Shown here in pieces: positions 22,717 through 33,608 of a DNA stretch of 64,000 nucleotides (the first letter of the stretch is position 1; each line of letters begins with the position of its first letter). Source of the DNA: Arthonia radiata (taxonomy: Eukaryota > Ascomycota > Arthoniomycetes > Arthoniales > Arthoniaceae); the NCBI GenBank assembly GCA_002989075.1, contig PSQN01000014.1:1476005-1540004 (forward strand), in the 5' to 3' direction. The notes beneath the pieces were generated by a model. The model saw only the letters and a program-made list of their open reading frames with translations, did not search any database and was not told the origin of the DNA. The position numbers and the translations under genes were made by a program.

Positions 22717-24076
22717 CACCTCTCGCCCTTCCTCTCATCTGACTTTTATCAGGCTGGTTTGCCTGCGCCTGCTCTCGCGCCTGCTCATACGCCCTCTCGG
22801 CGCCGCGAACCCAGCTGTCTGACCAACCGTCTGACCAACTCTCCGACTCTGTGCTCTCTCCGCGCGTCCAGCTCGCAGACTCGCTACTTCTCCCACGCCC
22901 ACGCCCGCGTAGCCAGCCGCCAGACTTCTCAGGCTCGGCGCTCGCCCGGCTGCTCCGACGCATGCCACGGGCGCCGCGCATCTCCCGCCCAATGGGACTC
23001 ATACCGTCGTCACCCAGCGGTAGGCCGAACAACCGGCCAGCTTTAGGGCATTTGGCGCGTCGGGCGCAGAACTTGCCTCCCCAGCGCAAGATGGCGTCGC
23101 AGCGCTCGTCCATGTTTCTTGCGTTGGCAAGGGCGCCTTTTGCTTCGTCTTCCCATCCATCTTTCCATTCCTCTCTATCAGCCTTTCGTGTGATCATCGC
23201 TTCGTTCCATACGCAGACGCCTCCGTACTCCGGCCATGCGGTGTCGTAGGATCGTACTTGCGGTATCGCTTCTTCCATGAACCGTCCACCGTTCGCCTCG
23301 AAGGCGTTGACCTCGGCCACGGCTTTGCTTGACACGACTCGTCCCTCACTCTTCAACAGCTGCACTGACCTCCACTTATCCGGCCTAAACGTATTCGTCG
23401 GGTTCAAGCCAATGCCTTCAGCTGTGTAGAACCTTGGCGCATACCACGCCGCGCCCGCCCTCTCTAGACTCTCGCAGAAGTCGTCCTCCTCGCTCTGCTC
23501 CAACCCTCGATCAGCGTTCCTCGTCCCATCCAGGCCCAACCACTCAATCTCCATCGGCGACACAGTCTTCGCCCACAGACCGCCGTAGCTGGGGTAACAA
23601 GCCGCAATGTTCCCCTCCGCACTGACCGTCAACCGCCGCACAGGCGCATGCGGCCGTATATGTGCAACGCTCTGCACCTTATGATAATGCCTCGGCACGT
23701 GCGGACGGGGCACATGCGGCCTATCGGCATTGATATGTGGCGGGGTGTAGTGCGGGCGGTGATTATAGAAGAAGAGGAGTATCGGTGGGACGAAAAGACA
23801 CAGCGCAACGGCGAAGACGAGGTCCTCGAGGATCTTCTTGGTCTTGGGCGAGAGGGAGCGCGCCTTCGGGAAGGGGTTCAGCCGCTCGGGGTTGATGTAG
23901 ATGGAGAAGCGGGGCGCGGCGCGGTTTGGCGGGTTTTTGCGCGGGACTGCTGCCGGCGGGGGGGAGGGAGAGCGCGAACGTTTGGAGTGGTGGGTGTCTT
24001 TGGTGGAGTGTTTGTCGGGGTCTTTGTCCTTGTCGGACTTTTTGTCGGAGGATTTGTCGGCGTGTTTGTCGGGCAT
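22703..24076 (-). CDS. Single-pass membrane protein of unknown function
   Basis: Single exon, 457 aa, not assigned to a family. The N terminus is made of charged Asp-Lys repeats (DKxxDK), then a Ser/Pro-rich stretch and one hydrophobic segment at about residues 85-105 ('VFAVALCLFVPPILLFFYNH'). The central 200 residues look folded and could be lumenal or extracellular, with several Trp and Cys ('FCARRAKCP', 'CDAILRWGGKFC'). The C terminus is Arg/Gly/Ser-rich. No signal peptide precedes the helix, so a type II orientation is likely. It is convergent with the F-box-like gene, with only 195 bp between the stops. The gene runs from C-rich to G-rich on its coding strand. Confidence 0.7.
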   Translation of the reverse strand: MPDKHADKSSDKKSDKDKDPDKHSTKDTHHSKRSRSPSPPPAAVPRKNPPNRAAPRFSIYINPERLNPFPKARSLSPKTKKILEDLVFAVALCLFVPPILLFFYNHRPHYTPPHINADRPHVPRPHVPRHYHKVQSVAHIRPHAPVRRLTVSAEGNIAACYPSYGGLWAKTVSPMEIEWLGLDGTRNADRGLEQSEEDDFCESLERAGAAWYAPRFYTAEGIGLNPTNTFRPDKWRSVQLLKSEGRVVSSKAVAEVNAFEANGGRFMEEAIPQVRSYDTAWPEYGGVCVWNEAMITRKADREEWKDGWEDEAKGALANARNMDERCDAILRWGGKFCARRAKCPKAGRLFGLPLGDDGMSPIGREMRGARGMRRSSRASAEPEKSGGWLRGRGRGRSSESASWTRGESTESESWSDGWSDSWVRGAERAYEQAREQAQANQPDKSQMRGRARGGTIW

Positions 24077-25035
24077 GGTGAGTGAGATAGTTTAGAGAGT
24101 TGGCTGTATTGACGGAGAGTGATGGCAACGCTATGGGCTTGCTATGGATTGAAGAGAACGTGGAGCTTTGGGAGTCAGCGGTATATGTTGGCCCCATTGG
24201 AGATGACAGCTGGCGGTGGGCCAAGGGCCAGATGGCACGAGTGACGTGTGGTACTTCATCACACTGCTTCTCTTACCCTTTGTCACTTTTTATGACCCTA
24301 GTTCGTATGGTTTGAAGTACGTAGAAGTCGCATAATGAGCCATTCTTACATTGCAAGGCTGTTACGTGCGAGATGTCACCCTGCAGGAATGGTCTAGGTG
24401 AAGCATTCTTTCATATTGATAGGCGCCTGCAATGAAGCATCCTGTGGATGCACCTAGATCTACTGGTTGCTAATGCCTACTTACTCGCTGAACTATCGAT
24501 CCTGTTGCAAATCGGCGAGCAAATGTCATGGGTTTGGCGCGTCGAGCCGGCAAAGCGAGACTAGAATGCAGGCTTTCAATGGCGCTGCGAGTGGATAAGA
24601 CAATAGACGCATGACCTACCGGCATGAAGATCGGATTCCTCAGCGCTGCGTCTAGAAAAGATGATCTAAAAGGCGAAGTTCTTGGGATGATGTAGAAAAC
24701 AAGACTGGCGAGGCGACAAAAAGATAGCGTTGCCAAGCTCAAATATTTGCCCGATATTTGAGGCTACAATTCGAGACGCCAACACTGCCAACAAAATGCT
24801 TGTGACACCGTGAAGTGGCTGAATGGCTGAATGCACCACGTAGAGACGAGAGACTCGATTGCAGTTTCGATGGATCGGCAAAACCTTTGCCACCGCATTG
24901 ACACGTTTCACACTGCTACACGTTGGAGGTGGCGACGGCTGTTTTGAAAGAAACAGCAGGTACGACCGAGGTATGGGCGTTTTTGCATCACCCTGAAACT
25001 CCTGCGCGGCCACACTGCCACACAAGTCATTGCAT
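24077..25035. other. Intergenic region, 1 kb
   Basis: Promoter of the membrane protein gene and 3' flank of the cutinase gene. No other gene or repeat recognised. Confidence 0.5.
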
Positions 25036-25749
25036 TCATCCTGAAGGTTTCCCGTTGAAGTTGCTGACCACCCACTCCACCGCCTCCGTCCCGTGAGTCC
25101 GCACATACGCCCCATCCGTGTGCACATCCAAATCAGCCCCTTTATCGCAAAACGGGTCGCCGTCGTTACAATAGCTTCTGATGATATCGGCGAAAGGCTG
25201 ACACGCCTCTGCATCCTGCCTTGGAAAATCGCCATCGTTGGTCCCGGTGCCTCTGTTGTAGCTCTGATCTTCCAAATGACTCGGGTCGCCAAAAGCAACG
25301 ACGCTCGATAGCATGCCGACGACCCTCTGGTCCATAGTGGGCGGTGTATCTTTGAATAGAAATTCGTCTGTCCCACATAGCGTGTCGAGGATCACCTGTG
25401 CTCCTTGACTGAAACCGAGCAGGGCTACTTTTGAGCCGCTGCCAGCACATTGATCTGCATAGGAGTTGAGTGCGGAAGTCAGCGCTGTCACTCCGTCGCC
25501 TTCAGAATCGAAGTAGTCGAGCAGCTTGGCTGGATATTCCAGCGCTGTAGAGTCCGTTGTGGGTATTTGCACCTTAATCATTGCTGCGATAGGTCCAAGG
25601 GTGGTGCCATCACCGGGGTCTTCTGTGGAGCCTCGTGCAGTGATGATATGAAGCTGCGCGCAGACATTTTGACGCGAAGTCAGTGTAGGGAGCGCGGTCG
25701 TGAGTGTTGAAAGTAGGAAGACGGCGCTGGTTATGGCTGTGGTGACCAT
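25036..25749 (-). CDS. Secreted cutinase / acetylxylan esterase (carbohydrate esterase family 5)
   Basis: Single exon, 237 aa, with a hydrophobic signal peptide (about 1-19) and a possible short propeptide ending at 'TSR'. The nucleophile is Ser114 in 'LLGFSQGAQ', the family's G-F-S-Q-G elbow. The acid and base are probably Asp198 in 'NDGDPFCD' and His210 in 'LDVHTDGAY'. Cysteines pair in the pattern typical of CE5. Such enzymes cut ester bonds in plant cutin or in acetylated xylan; the 'ITARGSTE' start leans toward acetylxylan esterase/cutinase-like members but the substrate cannot be decided. It lies 1.1 kb from a secreted protease on the same strand, which makes a small secreted-hydrolase neighbourhood. 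Confidence 0.92.
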   Translation of the reverse strand: MVTTAITSAVFLLSTLTTALPTLTSRQNVCAQLHIITARGSTEDPGDGTTLGPIAAMIKVQIPTTDSTALEYPAKLLDYFDSEGDGVTALTSALNSYADQCAGSGSKVALLGFSQGAQVILDTLCGTDEFLFKDTPPTMDQRVVGMLSSVVAFGDPSHLEDQSYNRGTGTNDGDFPRQDAEACQPFADIIRSYCNDGDPFCDKGADLDVHTDGAYVRTHGTEAVEWVVSNFNGKPSG

Positions 25750-26844
25750 GGTGTCGCCGGCGCGCAGGTGCTGATGCGAAGGTGCTAAGCCGTGAGGAAG
25801 AAATCATAAGAAATGGTGCAGCCGGGGGTGGCTGGTTTTACTACTGTGTCTGAGCGCACAGTTCACAACGTGTTTCACCACGATGTCCTTCTGGCTAGCA
25901 ACTCGCGCCGAGCCGCAAGGGTCTACGACGGAAGCGAGTGGATGCATTAGGCAATGTCGCCTTGACAGATGACGCTGCATGGCGGCGAAAGATAAGCGAA
26001 TGGGGCTGCGAAATTGCAGCATGCGTCACTATGTGGAAATATTAAGACCTGCCCTGGTCGCTCAGAGCTGAGATTAACGTAACGACAGCGCTGGAATGTG
26101 AGCTCGCTTGTGCGGCCATGCGCGCAATTCATGTGCGACACCGAAGTCTCGGCGTAGACTTCCGGATTTCGGCGCAGATGTCATCGCCTTCAGTCAACTA
26201 CTCAGGGCCAGTAGTCTACGGAAGGACTCAAATGCGTATGGGCACTGCTCTGGACATTTTAACAGGCAGTATTGTGAGAGCAGCGACCGCGGACAATGCC
26301 ACGGTCAACGGCAGGCGGATCTTCTTTGGTAGAATGAACAGAGCAGCCCACGGTTGCGGTGTTCCAGCGGCTGTAAATCTGGTCCTTACCTGGCCGACGT
26401 AGCAGTAAACATTACATTACGCTGTCCGCCGATGTGAAAGAGAATTGAGACGTCAGGGGGGAGCGCGAGAGAAAGAGAGGTGGATTCGGTGGCGAGGAAG
26501 GCAGGGGCGGCGCTAGGCGGGAAGTGGCGGGAGAAACCCATTGCCAAGATTCAAACTAGCCGTTTCTAGAACGGAGTTACCATTGGTAAGTCATCACATC
26601 GTCCGCAGACTCGGGGTGGTTGTATACCGTATTACTCAGTGCATCGAGACAAAGATAATGATCATGTGTTTTGCTACTTGTTCAAGTCCGAGGTTTTCGT
26701 GCCGTAGTTGGTCGTTCAATATCAACGCCGAGCAGGCGAAGGCAGGGTTATCCATTTCAGGTGAGATATCATGATATGACAACATCGGATTATTCATCTA
26801 TTCAGTGTGAAATCATGACTTCGTATGTACAGTAACTGCTGCGT
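25750..26844. other. Intergenic region, 1.1 kb
   Basis: Cutinase promoter and 3' flank of the aspartic protease gene. A purine-rich stretch lies at about 26452-26535. A 94-codon plus-strand frame (26118-26402) has no recognisable motif. Confidence 0.45.
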
Positions 26845-28253
26845 CTAGTTTGCCTTTGCAAAACTGACTGATGCGCCGCCACTGTAGTTGTAGATCGAGT
26901 ACCAGTTCTTGAGGAAGGTATCGCCGACAACGTAGAATGGGCCCAGTTGCTACAGCCACAATTAGCTATAATCGTGAGATCATAGTACGATAGCCACCAC
27001 TTACCGGGTTCAAGTCGGCGCCTGCAATGCCAGCAAGGCAGAACTGATCAGTCGCCTTGGCGAGCAGAGAGCTCAACCCGTTGTCGCCGATGAGACTTCC
27101 GAAGTTTTGTGTGAGTGTGCCGAGCGAGAGATCTAAGGTGTTGATGGCAAACGACTTGCCGCCGAAGACGACCTGGACTTCCTTCTTCGTGTTGCACGGG
27201 TAAGCGAAAAGCTGCGTGCTACCGCCGACGAGCGGGATAGGGAACGCGCCTGGAATGCGCGCAAAGATGCTAGCCGCAGCAGCAGTGGGAGCAATGACCA
27301 GGGTGGTGCCAGTGTCAATGGCTGCTTGGCCTTTGGTCACCGCGGTATCTACGGGGTCAGAAAAGCCGCTGACAGCCACTCTATCGAGCGCCACCTGCCA
27401 GTAGCCCTTTTGCGTCACGGGGATCGGAGTGGCGGCGCCCGTGAAACGAGAGGTGTCACGACCGCCAAGGGTCAGTTGGGAGCGGCCTTGAGTATTGCTC
27501 CGTGCGCGGCCCAGGTAGAAGGAGAATTCTTGTGTCTTAACCTGGCTCTGCGAAATGAGGTTCTCGAAGAAGGTGGGCGATTTGCTGTTTGCGATGGCAG
27601 AGAACCCCATGCCCATGAGCGAGTTGAAGTCTGAAGTGTTGAAGCCCTGAGCAGAGGTCAAAGAGATGACGCTCTGACTTTTGGCAGTCAGACCCGCCAC
27701 TGTCACGTCGTCGAGATAGTTGTCACCCAGTATCATTCCAGAACCATAGGTGACTGTGGTCTGAGTACCCCTTGGCGTCCCGGAGTTAGTGTACTGTGGT
27801 GGTTTGCAGCCTTGAGCAGCTCCACATTGAGGACCGGGAACGAAGAAATCAGCCGAGCCTGTGTCGAAGTCGATTGTGAATGTTTGGGTGCCAACATTGC
27901 CTTGGCCATAGTACGCGGTGTCTGGCGAACGGTATCAGCAGGATGCGCGTTCTCCGAGGGAAAGTGAGGTTGCACTTACCGACGCCACCCGACTTCTGAT
28001 CGGTCAGCGGCTCATTGGACTGGCGCTTCAGGATGCCACTGAGAAGCCCATCCACACCAGCGTACGATGGCAGTGTAGCCGCTGCATGGTACTTGTGAAG
28101 GGTGGAATTGAAGCTTCGTAGCACCGTAGGCCCGTCCACCTCGCCATTTGCCTGCCTGGTGTCTAAGCGGTCTGGTAGAGCGACCTTGATATCTTGGACG
28201 GGGACAGCAGCAGCTACGACGGCTTGAGCCAAGACGGCAAACTTGCACGACAT
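26845..28253 (-). CDS. Secreted pepsin-like aspartic protease (family A1)
   Basis: Three exons, 28253-27980, 27921-27005 and 26949-26845, give 431 aa. The introns are 58 and 55 nt and both joins keep phase. A signal peptide (1-18) and a propeptide ending near 'LKRQ' (about residue 77) precede the mature enzyme. The two catalytic aspartates are in 'DFDTGSADFF' (about residue 112) and 'AAIDTGTTLV' (about 292); the flap is 'TYGSGM'. The last small exon encodes 'LGPFYVVGDTFLKNWYSIYNY', the conserved A1 C-terminal segment. It is a bilobal endoprotease working at acid pH outside the cell or in the vacuole; the strong signal peptide and lack of a GPI tail favour secretion. Confidence 0.93.
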
Positions 28254-28916
28254 TTTGCACGGCTTGGAGCCTACTGAATTGAGAAGGAGAGAAGCCTGGG
28301 GGATCGCAATTCAGGGCTGGTGTGGGCCGCATGGCTCCTTATGTACATGAGCATGGCTCACGATGAGCGATTACCACTCCGCTCTTCCATTAGAGGTAGC
28401 ATCGTATACAGTGTCCCTTCACGTTCTTCTCAAACGGTTACCTAATAAAGCAGATGTCTCTGTGGGGTTGAGGTTGAGAGTGTCTGCTGCCTCGGTGGCC
28501 GGGGGGGGGGGGCGAATGGTGAGTAGATGCGGATAAACAAGCTCATGAGCCGGAGGGTGATCGACAGCGACCAATGCGACCTTAATGCTTAGCTTGAAGA
28601 TCTCCAATCCAGGCGCGAATGACATGATTGCAATGGTAGGCGCGCTGGGTCCTTTTGGGGTGGCTTGATTCATGCGTTCAGCTTCTTTGGGATGAAGATA
28701 TGCGGTAAATGTTGCGCATCAGCAGCGCCCGCATCTATTATGCAGCGTTACAGCATGAAAGCGCACTGTAAGGCGTGACAACTGCTGTTTTTCTCGCCAT
28801 ACTCAGATATTGATCAATAGCGAAATGGATCCTCCGGGGTAGCTCAAGGGTGGGTCATACGTCGTGGATGTCGTTACCATAGACTTCCTAGAATGCCGAG
28901 GGTCATGCGGGAGAGG
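28254..28916. other. Intergenic region with poly-G run
   Basis: Protease promoter and esterase 3' flank. A run of 12 G lies at 28501-28512. The 84-codon minus-strand frame at 28419-28673 includes that run and has no recognisable motif. Confidence 0.45.
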
Positions 28917-31509
28917 TCACAAAGCTTCCACGCCGCTGACCAGCCGTTCCGTCATCTCATCGTGGGCCCACGTCTCAATCCGCTCTGCTACATCGGCTAC
29001 GAGCCAAGCGTACCGCTCTCCCCAGGCTTGTCCCTCCACTGCTTCGGCACCGGTAGCACCCTGCGGAAAGAACAGACCGCAGTGAGCGCCGACTTCATCT
29101 ACGTCCTGGAGGAAGACACGCTGCCACGACGGATCACGATGGCCATAAGCATCCTTTTTCGGCAGCATACAAAATTTCTTGTCTTTGATCTTTTTGCCCT
29201 CACCCGCCTCTCTCGGCGTTGATGCTGATGCTCGGCTTGTTTCTTTGTCCAACGTGCTGCTTGGCAACGTGGAGGTGCTGGAGACAGGTTGCATTTCAAC
29301 AGTGTCATCGTAGCTTTCTGGCTCGATTGTCGTGTCATTCGAATCCCAAAGCACTTGAGACGGACATCCTGGTTTACTGCTGCAGGGGTGGCTTTTGCGA
29401 CTGGTCTTTCTCTCGTCTCTGGTCATCTTGTGCCGCTCTTTGATCGCATCTCTTGTTGCTTTTCGCTCTTCTTTGACCAACGTGCGCGCCGCTTTGCGCT
29501 CTGCTTTCGCAGCGTCCCTTTGGAGCTTATGCTCCTCTTTGAACTCTTGCACTTCGGAGTTGAGCCTCTCTTTCTTCCACTCGTCCTCACGCTTGTGGCG
29601 TTGCCGCATGGCCTCGATCTCTCGCTGTCGCAGCTCCTCAGTAGGCGCCCCTTCGATTCGTCTTCGCTCCTCCTCCCGCGTTTGAAGCTCGAGACGGCGA
29701 TCGTCTTTCATTCCCAAGAAGGAAGCCTTTTTCTGCTCGAGCTTTGCTTGCCACTCGGCTTGACATTGTTTGGTTTGATTCCTGCGATAGTCTCTGAGAG
29801 CATGAGCATACGTTTTACTAGCTTGCAGGTATTCTTTGATTGCATTTCCATACGCCGCTGGATTTCTTGGGTAATCTGATGGAAGTGGTGGAGGCCCGAT
29901 CGGCGTCGGCGGCTGAAGTGACTCCGCTGGTGAGATCGTGGACATTGATGCAGTTGGAGAGATCGTTTGGTGAGGGCTTGTACCCGAAAGGGTAGTGCTG
30001 CCTGAAGACTGTGCGGACAGTGGGTAGCCGGGCGCTGCCGCGAGAGTAGGAGGCTCCGTGGTATATGAAGGTAACGTCGCAAAAGACGGCGCAGGGGATT
30101 GCGAACGTAGAAGGCTCGATGACGCAGACAATGCTCTAAAATCTTGCGAAGCTGACGGTAGAGGACTATCTTGGCTTCTTGATCGACCTTCTGTTGCCGC
30201 CATGTCAAAGCGATCTTCGCCATCTCTGCTTGTGACGTGGACAGACGGCGTGCCTAAATCGACTGCTGTGTGGCTGGACATCGACGGTGTTGGAGAGGCA
30301 CCATCTCTGCTGGGTACAGAACCCGTACGGAGCGAGAAGGTGTCAGAAGAGGGAGGGAGTAGACCAGGCGACGGTGCGCCCCCTGCCAAACTCTGCTGAT
30401 TCTGCGATGGATCCGGTGCCCTCTTGGGTCGGCCAGAGCACGCCGTGTAGTAATTAACGAACCTCGTTCGTTTAGGATGCGAGCGGCCATCTACAGTCTG
30501 CCCTCTTTCTGTATCATTGTCACTGTCGAGTGATTTGATCATATGATATCTCCTTTTGAGAGCTTTGCCATCGGCAAGCTCACTGCCAAATTGAAAATGC
30601 GATGTGACCAGATTCTTTGTTGCATGATGAAGATGCTTCGAGTGCTTGTTAACGAAATGCAGAGTGTTTGCCCAGCCAGTGCGAATCGGAAGATGGACAT
30701 CGTTTGCAAAGCGGGGGTTGAAGTAAGGATCCAGGCTCGAGGTCTGCGTGAAAGTGTCGGGGTGTACGACGGCTCCTAGTTGAGGAGACTTCGGAGGTGT
30801 TGGCGCTGGTCGAAACAAGCTCGATATACCGCTCCAGACAACCCCGGGATGCATGCCTAGAAATGGACTGTCGAAGCTGATTGTGCCGAGGAGTTTGTGT
30901 CTGATTTGCTCGCCCCGTGCGTCTCGCAGCAGTGCAGTATCCGCGGCGAGCAGGCCACCTAAGGAGTGGCCGAGCAAAACGACGTCCGTATTCGGATCTT
31001 GGTTGGGTGCAAGCCTGTAGACGATGTCAGACGTCCGAGTAGGCACAAGAGGGACGTGATACTCACCATTCGCTCAAGCGTTGCGCGTGAGACTGCAGAG
31101 CATTCTTGGTGCGGTAGCGAGGGTAGACCTTGGTATGCACGACATGGCTCTCACTCAGTAGTACTGAGATCAGGTTGTGCACATGCGCCGGAAAGCTCTG
31201 AAAGCTAGTCTCGTTTCCCATGAAGCCATGAACGTAGACGAGAAGCATTCGTCGTCTTCCATCTTGCTGGTGTGCTGCGTTGACTAGCGACTCAGTCGAG
31301 GTGCTTCGAGGGTCTGCATTCGTCCAGGATGATGGCTCTGGTGATGTGCTTGCGATTGCGGAATACGCAGGTGGCTCGTCAAGCGGTTCTTCTCGACCCA
31401 AAGCTGTTGTTGCGACGCTTGGTGTGGGTGATGCTCTCCGCACGCTAGCAACGGAAATGTTATCGTCGTCATCTTCCAAGCCCGCTTCTTGAGCCTTGCT
31501 GGAGGACAT
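28917..31509 (-). CDS. Serine esterase/lipase-like protein (DUF676 type) with basic coiled coil
   Basis: Two exons, 31509-31067 and 31014-28917, 846 aa. The 52-nt intron (donor GTGAGT) joins as ...RLSEW/LAPNQ in phase. An alpha/beta-hydrolase fold starts near residue 90 with the oxyanion-type 'YVHGFMGNE'; the nucleophile elbow 'LLGHSLGGLLAAD' follows at about 160-172, just after the splice join. DUF676-like serine esterases act on lipids or acyl groups; the human FAM135 group is related. The middle third is Ser/Pro-rich and disordered. Residues about 570-690 form a long Arg/Lys/Glu-rich coiled coil, and the last 80 residues ('DPSWQRVFLQDVDEVGAHCGLFF') look like a conserved folded end. The catalytic Asp and His were not pinned down. 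No signal peptide, so probably intracellular. Confidence 0.82.
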
Positions 31510-33608
31510 TGCGCATCTTTAGTGCGACGGTGAAACGAGCGTGAAAAACAACGTGATTGTATGAGAGAATCAAGGATTCTCGAGAGGAAGTGTTACTAGG
31601 GTCGTGGAGGGCTATCTGAAGTGCCGGACCTACATCATTGACATGGGAGGCTGAGGTTGGGTGGTTGGCCATTGGTATCAGGCATCACAATTAAGACATT
31701 ATTCTAAGACTGGAATTCATGCAGAATTCGAAGCTGGATTATACTATGTGGCAGCCAGATGTGCACAATTGTCTTCATACAGCGTTCAACATGTTGCAAA
31801 ACTCGGCGCTTTGCACTTTGCGCGTCCTTGACACACTCGTGCCGCACCGCCTCCTTCCTCGAGCCTTTCTCAACCTCCTCTCAGTACTGCAACGTCTTCG
31901 ATTCATGAATGAGCACCCTTCTGCATAATCTCGCGTGGGTCTGCTGTATTTCAATAGTCTGCATACCGCATATGTCAACGTACCCAAAGGCTAACCGTCT
32001 TGAAAGCTCTTCAAGTAGAGAAAGTCCTTGATGCCACGATGCCCCTTTCCCAGCAGCAGTCTGACTGTCTTGTATGCTTCGAAAGTTGACTGGCATGAAC
32101 CGCTGCCTCCGACTGGATGGTAAGCCTTCTATGCACCTGACTCTGTCAAAGCTAACTTCTGCTAGCCACTTCGAAATGATATAGCATAACAGGCAAAACC
32201 TTAGGTGTCGATCTGAACTGTCCGTAGGCACAACGATGGCATGCACATGAACTGTTGCCGCTGTGCGATAGCTATCATGCACGATCCCACCATGATGGCC
32301 TTCATATGTCGCCGCACACACTCACCGTCGATCGTACCGATACGCCATGCGAAACGATTGCTTAGCCTGCCAGCGGACATTCGAAAGCGAGATCACGTTG
32401 CATGTTTCCTCCATTGTGGAGGTGATGCGGGTCATTAAAGATTCTTGCCAAAGTACTGTTACTCCGCAGAGGCATGCGCATGCTCAAGTGGTAATGCTGA
32501 AACAGCCGGGACATTAAGCGTTGCGAATGCGGCTTAAAACGGATGGAGCCGCTACCGGGTGATCTTTGGGCGTGAAACAGACGCAAGGAAGAGCGGAAGC
32601 GGCAGGGCTTCTGGAAAAGGGAGCATCAGAACTGAGTTGGCGCCGTGGTACTCTGTAAAGCGGCGGGCGAGCAGCGAACACTGGAAAAGAGTAAAATGCT
32701 GAGGCGCGATGGGCCCTCTAGAGCCGTCTACAGTAGGAGCATGCTTGTAGGAAAATGCCCCTTGCTGATAATCCCCGCTTCGAGCAGTCCAGCGGTTTCT
32801 GGCTTTGTGAACTTTGCGCCAGTATTCCTCGAATTGAACAAAAGGGAAATCGGAAGGTCTGGACGCGAGAAGCTGGGCAGTAGTAGAAGGGGACGTGGAG
32901 ACGATCACGTGACGATCCAACCTTGCAATTTGCTCCTGCATTGCCCAATTAGGTATCCATGTATAGACCACCCTAGTTCCCCCTTAGCGCTCCTGATTTT
33001 AAATTGCGCTCCAATCGCCGGGTGCTGGACACTGAGCAAATGCAACTCCACGCTCGCTGCAAACATCCAAAGGGGTCTTTCGTCTTCTCGTCTCTCTCTC
33101 CTCACACGCCTCGCCGTCGTCGTCGCCGCCGCCTTCCTCTCATCCTCCCCCACCGCCCTCGCTGGATCGACTCTGGAGCTGTGCCAATTGCTGTCGCAAC
33201 TACAGCCTGCACCCGCCTCGGTCGCGGCATTCTTTCTCGACCAGCCATCCGTGGGAAGACCGCGCTTCAATGTCATACTAATCACCTAAAAGGTTCATAC
33301 CACTTCCGCTTCGTTGCTGTACCAGCACTCATCTTACCTTCGACCCTCATAGAATATCTTTAATAGCTGGCAGTCTTTTGCCGGCGTCCACTCGTTCCCA
33401 CTCAGAGACAGTCCTTACCGCGACGACCTCCTTGCGTCTTTCCTCTCACCACAGTCCTTCAACCATACTTTGTCAGCGCGCTCGAGAATCATACACTCTT
33501 TTAATCAATAATTCTACATTGTCAACGCGACATTTCCCACACTAGCTCCAGCTTTCTCTATTCCACCCATCTACCAAAGATTTTCGCGATACAGACCATT
33601 ACCCATGC
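31510..33608. other. Intergenic region, 2.1 kb
   Basis: Holds the esterase promoter and a long leader for the mucin-like gene; about 33060-33180 is CT-rich (tctctctcc, cgtcgtcgtcgccgccgcc). Open frames at 32552-32971 (minus) and 32645-33289 (plus) overlap each other and show no motif. Confidence 0.45.

Noticed and set aside
24666-25376. Minus-strand frame of 236 codons overlapping the cutinase
   Set aside because: A shifted frame of the cutinase gene with no family match; the cutinase frame has the catalytic motifs.
32552-33289. Two overlapping opposite open frames (139 and 214 codons)
   Set aside because: No conserved motif, mutual overlap, and location in the leader or promoter of the mucin-like gene.
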